Of a DNA stretch of 64,000 nt, positions 11,470 through 23,955 are shown piece by piece. The stretch's first letter is position 1, and every line of letters begins with the position of its first letter. Source of the DNA: Pratylenchus scribneri (lineage: Eukaryota > Nematoda > Chromadorea > Rhabditida > Pratylenchidae). Under the pieces are notes generated by a model, which saw only the letters and a list, made by a program, of their open reading frames with translations, searched no databases and was not told the DNA's origin. Both the position numbers and the translations under genes were made by a program. The stretch lies in contig JAQSEB010000100.1 of the NCBI GenBank assembly GCA_030063045.1, positions 372,001 to 436,000 of the forward strand. The letters run 5' to 3'.

Positions 11470-14218
11470 TTGTTCTACATTATCCCGTATATGCCGGCCC
11501 TGGATTCGCTGCCGGCTCCGGCCATCATTTTAGGCGGCAACAATGGCAGATGGTCACAATTCCCGCCCAGTCAAAATGTTCAAATGGAATTGATCACGAG
11601 GGCACGACAAAATTTGACTGCATTTCTTGGTGCTGGCACTTCCACAAAGTTGGTCCCAAATGAAATGGGGGTCTGATTAGTTCCGTTCATAAGAATCTTT
11701 GCCAATCTTTTAGCCATAACTCAATAAGGAAGCATCCGATTCAGGAAGGCGATATACCATTCGAAAGCCCTAAATGTCCGCTAAAAAGTAGCTTTCCTAA
11801 TTTCTTGATGACTTAAAATAATTTATAAAATAAACGTTTTTTTTCTAAAAAAAATGGCGTTTTTACACTAAAAGACATTTAACTTTTTTAAAGCTTGAAT
11901 TTAATAATAAAATTAAACTTACCATCTTTTAGAGAGAGGGCTTTGAGCTTTCAAAAGGTATATCTCATCCCTGAATTGCTATTAACTTTCTGAGTTATGA
12001 TTATGAGCCAAAGAACGGCCCAGGGTTCGGAAGTGAATCCTATCTACTAGTCTTAAATTCATCATAAATTCCCTTAAAGCAAATTTCCAAAATTATTGTA
12101 GAAATCCTCCTTCTGCCTCATCCTCTGTTTCCGCATTGCCTCGGGTGTTGCCTAAAACGGCATATGCAAATTTGGGTGAATTGATTGGACAAGAACAATT
12201 GGCCGGCACCAGCCAAATGCTTTGCCATTATCAAAACAAAACAAATGTCGACAATTTGGTAATTTATTTTCTAATACATAGCTCTCCTTTCTTAAACTAA
12301 TAAGTAAATATTGGGATTTCGAAGTTCGAGAACCCGAATTTATTAGTATTAGTGCTGTTTTATTTTCGTAATTTTCCCTATAAACTGAAAGATAACCCTT
12401 CGCTTGAACCCTAATCTAAAATTTTTGTTAGAATAAAATTTTAAACCTATTTTTGAACCGCGGTTTAAAAACGAGTTCAAAACCATTGACAATTTTGAAA
12501 ATTATTAAACCCATTATTACTCAAAAAATTAATTGTATATTTGTCATAAAATGGTGTCCACGAAACACCAACTATGGGTTATTACTCCCATTTTTAAAAA
12601 CAAGGATCAACAGCCAATTTCACTGATTTGTCAATTGGGTTGTTGCGCACATTTGCCCGGGGGTTGCTGCACTTTGGAGGATTCGGGCTCAACAAATGGT
12701 GTCCAATCGATTGCCTCCATTTCCAATACCTATCATTGGGTTTTGGCATTGCTTTGCGCATTCATCCTTTGCGTTTTTGTCTCCACTTTGGCCATGTTGG
12801 CATTGTATTGGGCAAATCGAAGGCAACAACAGCGAAGGCGACGATTTTTGTTGGCCGAGAAATTCTCGCTTGGCATTGGCTCTTCCTCCGCAATATCAAG
12901 GCCTAGCAGTTATGGGGCACCATCGATGGCATCCTCCTCTTCAAATGGACAGCCACCAAATTCGCAGGTAAGCCAAAAAAATTGTCCAAAAAATTATAAG
13001 GAAGTAATAAAAGAGGGATTTATCCTACATTCCTAAATAAAATATACCCAAAATTGGATGGAGCTGGTCAAGATGGACGCATTGAATGGTATATAATTTG
13101 TTATGATTTGGTCAACAATTAAAGGGTATTAAACGGTTTAAACCAATTTTGGTTTGGTCAACAATTAAAGGGTATTAAACGGTTTAAACCCATTTTGGTT
13201 TGGTCAACAATTAAAGGGTATTAAACGGTTTAAACCCATTTTGGTTTTTGGTCAACAATTAAAGGGTATTAAACGGTTTAAACCCATTTTGGTTTGGTCA
13301 ACAATTAAAGGGTATTAAACAGTTTAAACCCATTTTGGTTTTTGTTCAACAATTAAAGGGTATTAAACGGTTTAAACCCATTTTGGTTTTTGGTCAACAA
13401 TTAAAGGGTATTAAACGGTTTAAACCCATTTTGGTTTGGTCAACAATTAAAGGGTATTAAACAGTTTAAACCCATTTTGGTTTTTGTTCAACAATTAAAG
13501 GGTATTAAACGGTTTAAACCCATTTTGGTTTGGTCAACAATTAAAGGGTATTAAACGGTTTAAACCCATTTTGGTTTGGTCAACAATTAAAGGGTATTAA
13601 ACGGTTTAAACCCTTTTTGGTTTGGTCAACAATTAAAGGGTATTAAACGTTTAAACCCATTTTGGTTTGGTCAACAATTAAAGGGTATTAAACGGTTTAA
13701 ACCCATTTTGGTTTGGTCAACAATTAAAGGGTATTAAACGGTTTAAACCCATTTTGGTTTAATGGTTCAAAACTAAGTTAGAATTGGTTAAACCCATTGC
13801 CAAAATATAATCAAATGATGCATCTTGATGAGATTATTGATTGAATATATGGTTTATGGGTATAGGATTTTCGGCTTTCCAAAATTCTTAAACCTTAACA
13901 AATAAATATCCTAATATACTAAATCCTAAACTATATCCACATTTTCAGCCTCCATTTTGTGGCCATAATCAAATCGGTGGCTGTGGTCTATTTCGTCAAT
14001 TCTATTCGGCTAATTCCCCCGGCCAATTTTGTGCTGCAGCCTCTGAACGCCACCCTTCTAATCATCAATTTGGTGGGCCTCATTTACTTCGTCCTTTTGG
14101 CTATGGGCCATCACATTCAAATGAAAATATGAATAAAAATAATAATAATGGTTCGCCGGCTTCCTCCTCCTCCGCCTATCATGCACCGGATGAAGTTTTC
14201 TTCCGTTCCTCATTTTAA
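11470..14218 (+). CDS. Single-pass membrane protein with Cys-rich juxtamembrane motif; 5' end unresolved
   Basis: Not recognised. Four exons splice in phase: 11470-11648, 12102-12258, 12614-12967 and 13949-14218 (stop TAA), about 319 aa. The extracellular part contains MPALDSLPAPAIILGG, a serine-rich stretch and the cysteine cluster ICQLGCCAHLPGGCC. One transmembrane helix follows (WVLALLCAFILCVFVSTLAM), then a stop-transfer sequence of basic residues (NRRQQQRRRRF) and a Ser/Asn/Gly-rich cytoplasmic tail ending EVFFRSSF. The first exon is called from an acceptor just before 11470; the start codon and signal peptide probably lie in an upstream exon between about 11110 and 11470 that I could not fix. 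Donor 11649 (GTTGGT) is weak. Intron 1 holds a J MITE and intron 3 an A element with 14 units. Function unknown. Confidence 0.7.
11699..12021. mobile_element. J foldback MITE in intron of the membrane-protein gene
   Basis: The left arm (TTTAGCCATAACTCAATAAG, then CATTCGAAAGCCCTAAATGT) and the inverted right arm (AGGGCTTTGAGCTTTC, then TGAGTTATGATTATGAGCC) flank an AT-rich centre. Confidence 0.75.
13020..13875. repeat. A element copy 3, inverted, 14 core units, intronic
   Basis: Reverse orientation. It opens with ATATACCCAAAATTGGATGG, has 14 core units between 13120 and 13760 with small length variants (GGTTTTTG), and closes with AATCAAATGATGCATCTTG. It fills most of intron 3 of the membrane-protein gene. 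Confidence 0.9.
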
Positions 14219-14275
14219 TTTCAATTTATTAAACTGATAGCGTACTTTCTGTAATGTCATTTGAGTAAATAGGCC

Positions 14276-14610
14276 ATTCTTTTAGCCATATCTCAACGAG
14301 GCAAAAGCCAATACAGGAAGGCGATATCCGATATACCATTCGAAAGCCAAAAGTGTCCTCTACAAAGTGGCTTTTATATCTTTTAGGAATTCTAGACTAA
14401 TAAAAAGTTACTTGTCTTTGAGTATTATAAATCAATCTGAATTTTTGGAGGAAAAGCTGCCGGAAGAGGCCGCTTATTTTAAAATTATTTTAAATTTTCT
14501 AAAAATTTAATGAAGCTACTTTTTAGAGGATATTTAGGGCTTTCGAATGGCATATCGCCTTCCAAATTGGTTGTTTCCTTGTTGAGTCATGGCTAAAGAA
14601 CTTTCCAAAT
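14276..14610. mobile_element. J foldback MITE, well preserved
   Basis: Best-preserved J copy. The left arm from about 14276 reads TTCTTTTAGCCATATCTCAA; the right arm ends TTGTTGAGTCATGGCTAAAG. Arms of about 90 bp are close inverted complements, sharing ATTCGAAAGCC and TCCTCTACAAAGTGGC. It sits between the convergent stops of the membrane-protein and EGF genes. Confidence 0.85.
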
Positions 14611-14747
14611 GATGAAATGACCAATAATGGAATTGTCCATTTCCCCTTAAGACCCATTATTTTTCAATTGTTTCAAATTTCACAATTTTTATTAGATTTC
14701 GAAAAATAAATTCCATGTTTTATATTATCCAATCTTTTTCCACAAAT

Positions 14748-17235
14748 TCATCGTCCATTATTTTCATTTTGGCATTCATTTCCACTGTAGCCCAATTGGC
14801 AGAAGCAAGTGAATTGAGTTTTTGTGCCCACACACCATCCACGGCCATTGCAATCTTCCGATGGATCACACACTTCTAAATAGGATATTTTTTATATTTT
14901 ATTTTATCAAAAAATGTCGAAAATATTCAATTGATTATATTTCGGTTTTGGGTTTAACCAATTCTAACTTAGTTTTGAACCATTAAACCAAAATGGTTTT
15001 AAACCGTTTAATACCCTTTAATTGTTGACCAAACCAAAATGGGTTTAAACCGTTTAATACCCTTTAATTGTTGACCAAACCAAAATGGGTTTAAACCGTT
15101 TAATACCCTTTAATTGTTGACCAAACCAAAATTGGTTTAAACCGTTTAATACCCTTTAATTGTTGACTTGACCAAACTATAACAAATTATATACCATTCA
15201 ATGCGTCCATCTTGACCAGCTCTATCCAATTTTGGGTATATTTGGTTTGTGAATGTAGGATAAACCTTTCCTTAAACCATTATAATTATTTTAGCCTTAT
15301 TTATTTTTTTAGATATATTTTTGCTAAATTAATTACCCATTTGGCATCGGGACCCGGTGTAGCCGGCATTGCACATGCAAAGTGGCATTCCCCTTATTCC
15401 AATGCAATTCCCATTTCCATTACAATCTGAGGATGTACATGTTTGTTGGGCCTCGAACATTGGCAGTTGAGCAAAATTGGTTGGGGATCGGGGAGTTGAA
15501 GGGCCCCACTATGAAAGGGAAATGAAAAGCTTAAAAGGGAAAATTGATGCCAAAAACATACATTTTCACCGGAATTCGAATTTTTGGGTGGCACATTCTG
15601 ACAAAAATGGGAGATTATTAGGGTAAAATTGAGTAATAACTGTACAATTGCTTGAAGGGACATTTGCGCAGGTGGCGGGGCGGGGGCCTTATTTTTTGGT
15701 GGGGCGGCATCAGCAGCAGGGGCAGGGGCAGCAGGTGGATCTGCCGTGAAAATGAATGTGAATGAATCGGAGCATCTCAAATTGATGCCGTTTAATATAA
15801 CTCATCAAGGACGGAACCAATTTTAATGGTTTTATTATAAAACTAAAGAACAGACTTGTGTCTATCCAATGATATAAATTTTATTTGTTGGTTCAAAATT
15901 GTTGAATTTATGACCAAAATACCACGGGAAATTTTGTTAATTCATTGTAAGGGTAATTTCAATGTTTTTATTTTCATAGCTCATCAAATTTGGGATCAAT
16001 TTAAATAAAATTAATTTCATTTGATAGCCAAAAGTCTGTACTTTGATTTGATAACAAAAAACATCAAAATTAGTTCAGTCCTTGATGAGTTATTATAAAC
16101 AACAACAAGTTAGCCAATTGATAGCTTGACAATAAGGCGTATACATGATTTGATGGCTATGCCATTTGCCGTACGCCCTCCAAAAAAAAACTTACTGGCG
16201 GCAATTTCGACTAAAGGACCGGCAGATGGGACTCCTCCTTCAGTAGCAACAGCAGTTGTGCCAATAGTAGTGGTGGTGGTTGTTGTTGATGATTGGCCAT
16301 TTGTTGTTTTGCCTCCTCCTTCAGAATCGGCGGCGGCCACAATCGCTGCCTCCGATTTTGTGGCATTGGCATTTCCCCTCTCCGGGGCTGGCACATCATT
16401 GTTTGCCTCGCCACCATTTGATGAAGTTGTGTTGGCCGAAGCTGCATTCATTTGAATGGCGCCGGATGGAGCGGTTAATTCCGCCGAAGAGCCGGTTGAA
16501 TTTGAGGCATCAGCCGCAATTGCCTAGGCACAAAATTGAATTGTGAGAGGAATTCAAAAGTAATTATAGGTTATCTATGTGTTTTTAATTTCCATATACC
16601 ATAAATTTTCTATTATGTAGCCTCGAGGCTACTTGCTAATTTTCGAAGCCCTAAAAATCGTCAAAATTGGGATTTACTCTGTTATCTGCCTATTTTTGAG
16701 CAAACTATTAATATATCTTTTATAGAGCTCAAGAGCACTAAAAATTCAATAAAAATATTGTCAACAAATTCATTTTGCTAATAAGAGATACGGTACCCCA
16801 AAATTGAGAAGGAATCTAATAGAGGATGGGCTACTAATAGAGAATTTAAGGTATAAAAGGTTGGGAAAAAATACTCTTTTAAGGCTAATAAAAATCTTAA
16901 GTCTAATCTTAGGAAGAATATTTGTGTGACTTTTGGATGTTTCTGCTGATAGATAACCGAGAAATACATTTAAAAAAGGTCCCCCTCTTACATTAATTGT
17001 GCTATTGTTGAGTATTTCCTCAAAATCGTGTTGTTCAGCCGGTGAAATTGCGGTGCCATTTGGAGCCATTGGAGGATCGACGGCCAAAATGATTGGAATT
17101 CCCACGCCATTTTCGATAGGAACGGCCTCGGCCTAATTGAAGAACATTTTTGGCACACAATAAGAACCAAAAACTTACATATCTTTGCGCTAAATGATAG
17201 GCAAAAATTAGAAAAAGGCAAAATTGGAAGGCCAT
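14748..17235 (-). CDS. Secreted protein with two C-terminal EGF-like domains
   Basis: Seven exons (17235-17179, 17132-16992, 16523-16196, 15740-15646, 15597-15562, 15508-15337, 14875-14748), phases consistent, about 318 aa. The N-terminus MAFQFCLFLIFAYHLA is a signal peptide ending near a possible cleavage before AEAVPIENG. Residues about 67-175 are a low-complexity Ser/Thr/Asn/Ala region with a poly-threonine run and several NxS/T sequons. Proline/alanine-rich linkers follow. Two EGF-like domains end the protein: the first begins CTSSDCNGNGNC and contains CMCNAGYTGSRC, the second begins CDPSEDCNGRGWC and contains CFCQLGYSGNEC; each has six cysteines. No transmembrane segment is seen, so it is probably extracellular. 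I cannot assign an orthologue. Intron 3 holds a K MITE and intron 6 an A element. It converges on the membrane-protein gene to its left. Confidence 0.85.
14920..15300. repeat. A element copy 4 (4 core units), in EGF-gene intron
   Basis: Forward orientation with four 46-bp units and both conserved flanks; it occupies most of the last intron of the EGF-like gene. Confidence 0.88.
15795..16126. mobile_element. K foldback MITE in EGF-gene intron
   Basis: Palindromic element. The left arm has AACTCATCAAGGACGGAACC, AAAGAACAGACTTGTG and TTTTATTTGTTGGTTC; the inverted right arm has AGTCTGTACTTTGATTTG and AGTCCTTGATGAGTTATT, then CAACAAGTTAGCC. Confidence 0.75.
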
Positions 17236-18951
17236 TTTCGGGAATTTAGACGAGTTGGGGAAATTGGGAAAAATGTATAAGGGAAAATGAGTTTGGAGAG
17301 GGAACCGGATTTAGGGCCTGGGAAATTTTATGTCCACATTTAAATGCAGTAGATTGGCCCGGCCCAACATCATATTATCATTGGGCCAGATTATCCCCCA
17401 TCCGTCAGTCCGTCCGTCAATTGCGCAAGCAACCACCAAAGACCCCACGACTTTCACATTATTGCCCCCCTCTTCACAATTGGCTTTACGACCTTGCATT
17501 TTTTTGGTGGTGGATGCCAAATCCAAATCCCATCAATTTACTTTGCATTTGGGAAATGGAGATTTGTATTTTTTTTATGAATTTATCGTTTTTGTTTAAA
17601 TAAAGTTGTTTTTGATCGAATTTGATGGGAGGCGAACGCACACTCAATTTTATTGCCCTTAAAAATGTATACAATTTTAGCAGTTTTTATGAGACTCGTG
17701 GCATTGTTTAAAAAATGTGATTTTGGAATAAATATGTTTTTGGTTTTTTCAATTCAATTTTACATGATATCATCGATGAATTAGATTAGCGATTGAAAGT
17801 GGAAAAATTGCTTTCTTCTCTAGCTTAAGAGGACAATTGAGTATTTCTTTTGGCTATATTTCAGGAAGCAACCAATTTGGGATGACGATATGCCATTTGG
17901 TAGCCCTAAGTGTCCTCTAAAAAGTGGCAAATTATTTTTTCAAAATTTAAAACATTTTATAAAATAAGCGGCATTTCTTCGAGAAATTCGGATTTATTAC
18001 ATTTAAATACATATAACTTTTTTTTAAATCCAAAATTTCCAAAAATTTATTAGCCAATATGTAGAGGACATTTTGGGCTTTCCAAAGATATATTATCTTC
18101 CAAGATTGGTTATTGCCTCGCTGAACTATGGGCCAAAAACCGAAGTAGGTGCTTAATCGCTGGGAAACGGTACTCGAACCATTCCAAAATTATTTTAAAA
18201 TTGAAAATTTGGCAAAATATTTTTTAATGAGAGAGAGAAGAAGGCAGAGAAGCAAAAAGCAAAGAAGGAAAAACGAAAAATAAAACGAGAGAAATGAATG
18301 AATTTAATCAGAAGTGGCGGCTGGTTGTTGATGACTAATTAAAAGCGCCAGCCGTGATGGCTTGTCGGCCTATTTCGAAGGATTAGCAAATGGTGGTAAC
18401 AGCAGTAAAGTAATGAAAAGAGAACACTGCGAACACAACACAATGCAATGGTTTAACGTTTAATAGGAGGGGGGTGGCCAAATTGCTGCAAAACAATCTC
18501 TAAAAAACAATTTTTCATTCCATTCTTTGCCTAATTTTAGTAGATTCATCATTTCTTATTGCAAAAATATCGTCCTAAATTTAGTAATTTCATGTTTCAT
18601 CATCACATCATAATATAACCCCGTTTTCTACATATTCCAAAAATTTTTGATGGAATGAATGTGATCTGATATACAAATACAATTAAAAAAGCTTTTCGGT
18701 TAATCACCTTGGAATTTTTTACTAAAAATCATCGGGTAATTTGCAGCGCAGCGCTAAATAAAATACCAATTTGACATTTATTTTTCCATAGCACATGATT
18801 CACATGAATTACGCGATAATTTTTTGTTGGTAAAATTACACTCCAATCTATACGATGGAAAAATTCCTATTCCTACCCAGCCTTAAAGCGTAGCCCTAAT
18901 CTAATAATTTATGCGAAAGATTCCAAATTTTGTAGAATTAATAAAATAAAA
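17236..18951. other. Divergent intergenic region between the EGF and CX-module genes
   Basis: The two genes are transcribed away from each other, so both promoters should lie here. It holds one J foldback MITE (about 17843-18143) and a GAGA-like stretch (GAGAGAGAGAAGAAGGCAGA, about 18229). I see no coding exon. Confidence 0.55.
17843..18143. mobile_element. J foldback MITE
   Basis: The left arm (TTTTGGCTATATTTCAGGAA, then TCCTCTAAAAAGTGGC) and the inverted right arm (GTAGAGGACATTTTGGGCTT, then GCTGAACTATGGGCCAAAAA) flank an AT-rich centre. Confidence 0.75.
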
Positions 18952-21443
18952 ATGAAAAATCTGTGGAAGAATACATTCATCCTTTTGCTCCTGATCACCA
19001 GTGACACAGTTTTTGGCAAACGCGGTGGTGGCGGCGGTGGATTTGGCCGAGGCGGCGGTGGTTTCGGAAGCCGGTAAAATTACAAATCTTAATTAAAATT
19101 TTTAAAATATCAATTTTAGTGGTTCATCAGCAGCTCGTGCGAGTTCATCAAAAGGCGGCGGCGGCGGAGGCTGGTTTGGCGGTGGCAGCACAGCGAACAA
19201 AGGAACTGGCGGAACCTACTCAGGCGGTGGAGCCACACAACCAAACTATGGGAGAACTGGTGGAACAGGCGGTGGATTTTTTGGCGGCGGCAGCAAATCA
19301 AGTGGCGGTTATCGAAATTCAGGGTTTGTGAAATTTGGACTTCGACTTTATAAAAAAACCTGAAGTTTTGATTATCCAAAAAACCTGAAGTTTTTATTAT
19401 CCAATAAACCTGAAGTTTTTGCTATCCAAAAAACCTGAAGTTTTTGCTATCCAAAAAACCTTAAGTTTTAATTATCCAAAAAACCTGAAGTTTTTGCTAT
19501 CCAAAAAACCTTAAGTTTTAATTATCCAAAAAACCTGAAGTTTTTGCTATCCAAAAAACCTTAAGTTTTTATTATCCAAAAAACCTTAAGTTTTTACTCC
19601 AAAAACCTTAACAATAAGTTTTTATTATTAACTAAAAACCTTTCAGATTCTCAAGCAGTGGCATGGGCTCCCGTTCTCGCTCGGACACATTCAAGAACAT
19701 GGTGGTCGGCGCCACTGCAGGTTTTTAAGACTTTTTCGATTTTAAACCAAATTTTCAATTTTCAGGCTATCTCACCTATCAGGCCGGAAAGCATATCATT
19801 CGCTCAATGACCACTCCAATGATGTAAGTTTCAAAATTAATTTTCGGTCGAAAATTTTGAGAAGTTTTCAAAAATTTTGAAAAATTTTTAAAAATTTTCA
19901 AAAAATTTTCAAAAATTTTTTCACTTCAATTAATTCAGGTGGAACAATCGCCCATACTACTGGGGCTCACAATACTACCCGGGCGGCGGTTACAATTCCG
20001 GTCGAACGATGTGCCGAATGCCGCTTGATACAGCCGACTCGCATTTCCGCGATGTGTACACTCCGGATGGATCAAGGCCAAAGGAAATCGTGTGGAGCTG
20101 CGGATTGAATGAGGTTTGTTCATTTAAATGTAAATTACCGAAAGATTGAAACGGTTCAGGGGTTAGATCCATACTCAATGAATAGATTTCGTCAATTCGC
20201 ATCATTTGATTATATTTTGGCAATGGGTTTAACCAATTCTAACTTAGTTTTGAACCATTAAACCAAAATGGGTTTAAACCGTTTAATACCCTTTAATTGT
20301 TGACCAAACCATAACAAATTATATACCATTCAAACATTCAATCCGTCTTGACCAGCTCTATCCAATTTTATAGGACAAACCCTCACTTAAACTATAATTT
20401 TATAAATGAACTCAACAAAAATTACAAATTTTTAAATAAAAAATTACAAATTTTCATCCAATTTAGAATTGTTGCGGCTATGAATGTTGCCCAGGAGGAT
20501 ATGGCAGTGGCGGCGGCGGTGGATACGGATATGGAGGAAGCAGCCGATGGAACTCAAGCCCCGGAATTGGACTTGGGTATGCCGATATCAAAATGATAAT
20601 ATTCTCATTTTTTGTTGGCTTTTTATTTCGCCGCATTTCTGTTCCCTGCTTTTATATAATTAATTTTTAAAATTTTCCCCAAAAATTGCCATAAAGAATT
20701 TTAATAAAATTTTAATAAATTTTGTGATGTAAATTTGTGCACAAAAATAATCAAAAATTTAAGCACAATCATTATTTTGCTGCTCGTCTGCGGCTGTGGT
20801 GTATTCATCCTGAAGAAGCTGTACGACCGAAAGCGGGAAAATGAAATGATGGGAGCATCGGCGTCGACGACTCAACACAAAGAATATCAGCCGGGAAATG
20901 GTATGTTCAATTTTGAGATTAAATTTGGATTTCGGGATAGCGCGATTAAAGTGAAAATTTTAGGTCGAAAATTTTTAAAAATGTAGGTCTAAAATTTTTA
21001 AAATTCGAGGGAAAAAATTTTCAAAAATTTCAAGGTCGAAAATTTTCAAAAAATTTTTGCAAGTCGAAAATTTTCAAAAATTTCAAAGTCGAAAATTTTC
21101 TAAAATTTCAAGGTCGAAAATTTTCAAAAATTTCAAGGTCGAAAATTTTCAAAAATTTTAAGGTCAAAAATTTTAAAGTAAAAAATTTTCACGAAAAATT
21201 TAGATCGATTCAAAAAAAAATTTGTTTTAAAAAATTTGGAGTGGAAATTTTCAAGAAAATAGGTCAAAAATTTCAAAAAATTGATTTTGAAATTTTCAAA
21301 AATATTTTAAAGTTAAAATTTTTTTGAAATACCATTTTTTTTCAGTTGCTTACACTACCAATGTGCCACCACCGCATGAGGCGCCTCCTCCCTACAATCC
21401 AGGCTATCCGCCCGAGAATGGATTCCGCTATCCGCCTGCTTGA
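18952..21443 (+). CDS. CX-module, glycine-rich type I membrane protein
   Basis: Eight exons (18952-19073, 19120-19323, 19647-19720, 19766-19823, 19939-20113, 20467-20576, 20764-20900, 21346-21443) with consistent phases, about 325 aa. The signal peptide contains FILLLLITSDTVFG. A long Gly/Ser-rich stretch (GGGGGGFGRGGGG and similar) follows, then the conserved block VVGATAGYLTYQAGKHIIRS and WNNRPYYWGSQYYPGG. The CX-like cysteine domain has MCRMPLD, EIVWSCGLNE and NCCGYECCPGG, matching a nematode-specific extracellular module. One transmembrane helix (TIIILLLVCGCGVFIL) and a basic anchor KKLYDRKRE lead to a cytoplasmic tail with PPPY near the end, a possible WW-domain ligand. AATAAA lies at 21469, just past the stop. 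Intron 2 holds a 25-bp array, intron 5 a one-unit A element and intron 7 another 25-bp array. The cellular role is unknown. Confidence 0.88.
19352..19640. repeat. 25-bp tandem array in CX-gene intron 2
   Basis: About 11 units of a 25-28-bp repeat built on AAAAAACCTGAAGTTTTT followed by GCTATCC or ATTATCC. CCTGAAG and CCTTAAG variants alternate, giving a two-unit higher-order pattern. Confidence 0.85.
20150..20400. repeat. A element copy 5 (single core unit), in CX-gene intron 5
   Basis: Minimal A element: the conserved left flank, one core unit (GGTTTAAACCG at about 20273) and the right flank. It accounts for most of the 353-bp intron. Confidence 0.85.
20985..21200. repeat. 25-bp tandem array in CX-gene intron 7
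   Basis: Units of about 25 bp, AAGGTCGAAAATTTTCAAAA plus a short AT tail, with decayed units at the edges. Confidence 0.75.
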
Positions 21444-22599
21444 ACATTCAACAAAGAAGAAGAAGAAGAATAAAGAATCCCCAGAGATGAAAGTCACAAA
21501 ATATTTTTTGCAAACCCATTTATCATTTTAATCAGTCAAAATCATCATCGCCTTTTCCGATCTCCCAATTTATGATGGCCATCCACCTTTTTTTGTCTTT
21601 TGCATTCATTATCCAAATTTAAATATTTTCACCTTACAATGCTTAATTAGTTTTCTTTGTCTACTTTATGTGTGGATAAATCTATTATTTTTGAACTGAA
21701 AACAAACTGATTTTATACAAAAATAGCCTAGAGATTTGAACTTAGCAGCCAAATTTGTCGCCATTTGAAATAACTCGTCAAAGACTGAACCAATTTTAAT
21801 ATTTTTAGTATCAAATTAAAGAGCAGACTTTTAGCTATGAAATAATATTAATTTTATTTAAATTGGTCCAGAATTAATGGAATTATGCTCCGAAAAATCA
21901 TTGAAAATTTCGTTAACCCATATTAAAAGTTATTTTGAAGATTTATTGAGTACAACTTCAACAATTCTGAACCAATCTAAATAAAATTAATAATCATTTG
22001 ATAGCCAAAAGTCTGCTCTTTAATTTGGTAACAAATAGATCAAGATCTATCATTTCGGAACTTGACGAATTATTATAAATGGCAACAAGTTGGGTGTATC
22101 CCGATGTGGAAATGTTTTCCAATTAATTTTTTTTTGTTGATCAGCCAAAAAAAAATTGAAAGCTGCCCCGCCAAAACTACAATTTGGTGGAATGAAAAAT
22201 GTTCTGCACTATAAAGAATGGAATGGGATGACTCATCCTCTTGTCCTTGGCCACAATACACAGCTGTGTGATGTGGTGGTGTCCATGTCCATCCAATTGT
22301 GTTCCTCCTTCCTTTCTTTCATTTCATTTTCCCATCCATTTTATTATCGAAGGGTACCGAAAGAAATCAGCGCCGCCGGAAGAATTAAAACGGAGGAGTT
22401 TGTTGTTGGTCATCCTTCCTTCCAACCACCTGCCCACAAAGATGTTGTGGTGGTTGACTTCATCATTTCCTTCCCCCAGTGGCCGACACCATCGATTTTA
22501 TTTATGGGAAGGGAATTATTAATTATATTTTTTGGGCTAGAAATATATTAAATTGTTTTTGACATTGTAAACCGCTGAAATCCTTTCGAATTTAGGCAT
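21444..22599. other. Intergenic, with one K foldback MITE
   Basis: The 3' flank of the CX-module gene. It contains a K MITE at about 21762-22096 (left arm AATAACTCGTCAAAGACTGA, right arm ending GGCAACAAGTTGGG). The rest shows no exon I can support. Confidence 0.55.
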
Positions 22600-23820
22600 T
22601 TTAAACCACTTAAACCAATTTATATTTGGGCATTTTAAACCGCCAAAACCCATTTCATATTTTGGCATTTTTAAAACCGCCAAAACTTTTTCATAAACGC
22701 CTAAACCCATTCATATTTTGGAATTTTAAACCGTCTAAACCCATTTCATATTTTGGAATTTTAAACCGTCTAAACCCATTCATATTTTGGAATTTTAAAC
22801 TGCCTAAACCCATTCATATTTTGGAATTTTAAACTGCCTAAACCCATTCATATTTTGGAATTTTAAACCGTCTAAACCCATTTCATATTTTGGAATTTTA
22901 AACCGCCTAAACCCATTTCATATTTTGGAATTTTAAACCGTCTAAACCCATTTCATATTTTGGAATTTTAAACCGTCTAAACCCATTTCATATTTTGGAA
23001 TTTTAAACCGTCTAAACCCATTCATATTTTGGAATTTTAAACCGTCTAAACCCATTCATATTTTGGAATTTTAAACCGTCTAAACCCATTTCATATTTTG
23101 GAATTTTAAACCGTCTAAACCCATTTCATATTTTGGAATTTTAAACCGTCTAAACCCATTCATATTTTGGAATTTTAAACCGCCTAAACCCATTTCATAT
23201 TTTGGAATTTTAAACCGTCTAAACCCATTCATATTTTGGAATTTTAAACCGCCTAAACCCATTTCATATTTTGGAATTTTAAACCGTCTAAACCCATTTC
23301 ATATTTTGGAATTTTAAACCGTCTAAACCCATTTCATATTTTGGAATTTTAAACCGCCTAAACCCATTTCATATTTTGGAATTTTAAACCGTCTAAACCC
23401 ATTTCATATTTTGGAATTTTAAACCGTCTAAACTCATTTCATATTTTGGAATTTTAAACCGTCTAAACCCATTTCATATTTTGGAATTTTAAACCGCCTA
23501 AACCCATTTCATATTTTGGAATTTTAAACCGTCTAAACCCATTTCATATTTTGGAATTTTAAACCGTCTAAACCCATTTCATATTTTGGAATTTTAAACC
23601 GTCTAAACCCATTTCATATTTTGGAATTTTAAACCGTCTAAACCCATTTCATATTTTGGAATTTTAAACCGTCTAAACCCATTTCATATTTTGGAATTTT
23701 AAACCGTCTAAACCCATTCATATTTTGGAATTTTAAACCGTCTAAACCCATTTCATATTTTGGAATTTTAAACCGTCTAAACCCATTCATATTTTGGAAT
23801 TTCAAACTGGCAAAACCCTT
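22600..23820. repeat. 35/36-bp satellite array immediately upstream of the ACK gene
   Basis: About 33 units of 35-36 bp, with AAACCGTCTAAACCCATT and CATATTTTGGAATTTT; CCGTC and CCGCC variants and CATTTCAT/CATTCAT length variants are interspersed. Decayed units lie at both edges. The array ends about 135 bp before the inferred start codon of the kinase gene. Confidence 0.9.
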
Positions 23821-23955
23821 TTTTTAAAGCACCGAAACCCATTCATTAAACCACCAAACCCATTTGCATTTTGGCTAATTGATCAAAATTAATTAATGGT
23901 GCCAAAAAGATTTTCCATGCATTAATTAATGAGGGAACAACAAAAATCGACAGAA

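Noticed and set aside
15394..15780. 128-aa read-through frame in the EGF gene
   Set aside because: It reads through two introns; spliced exons restore the EGF cysteine pattern.
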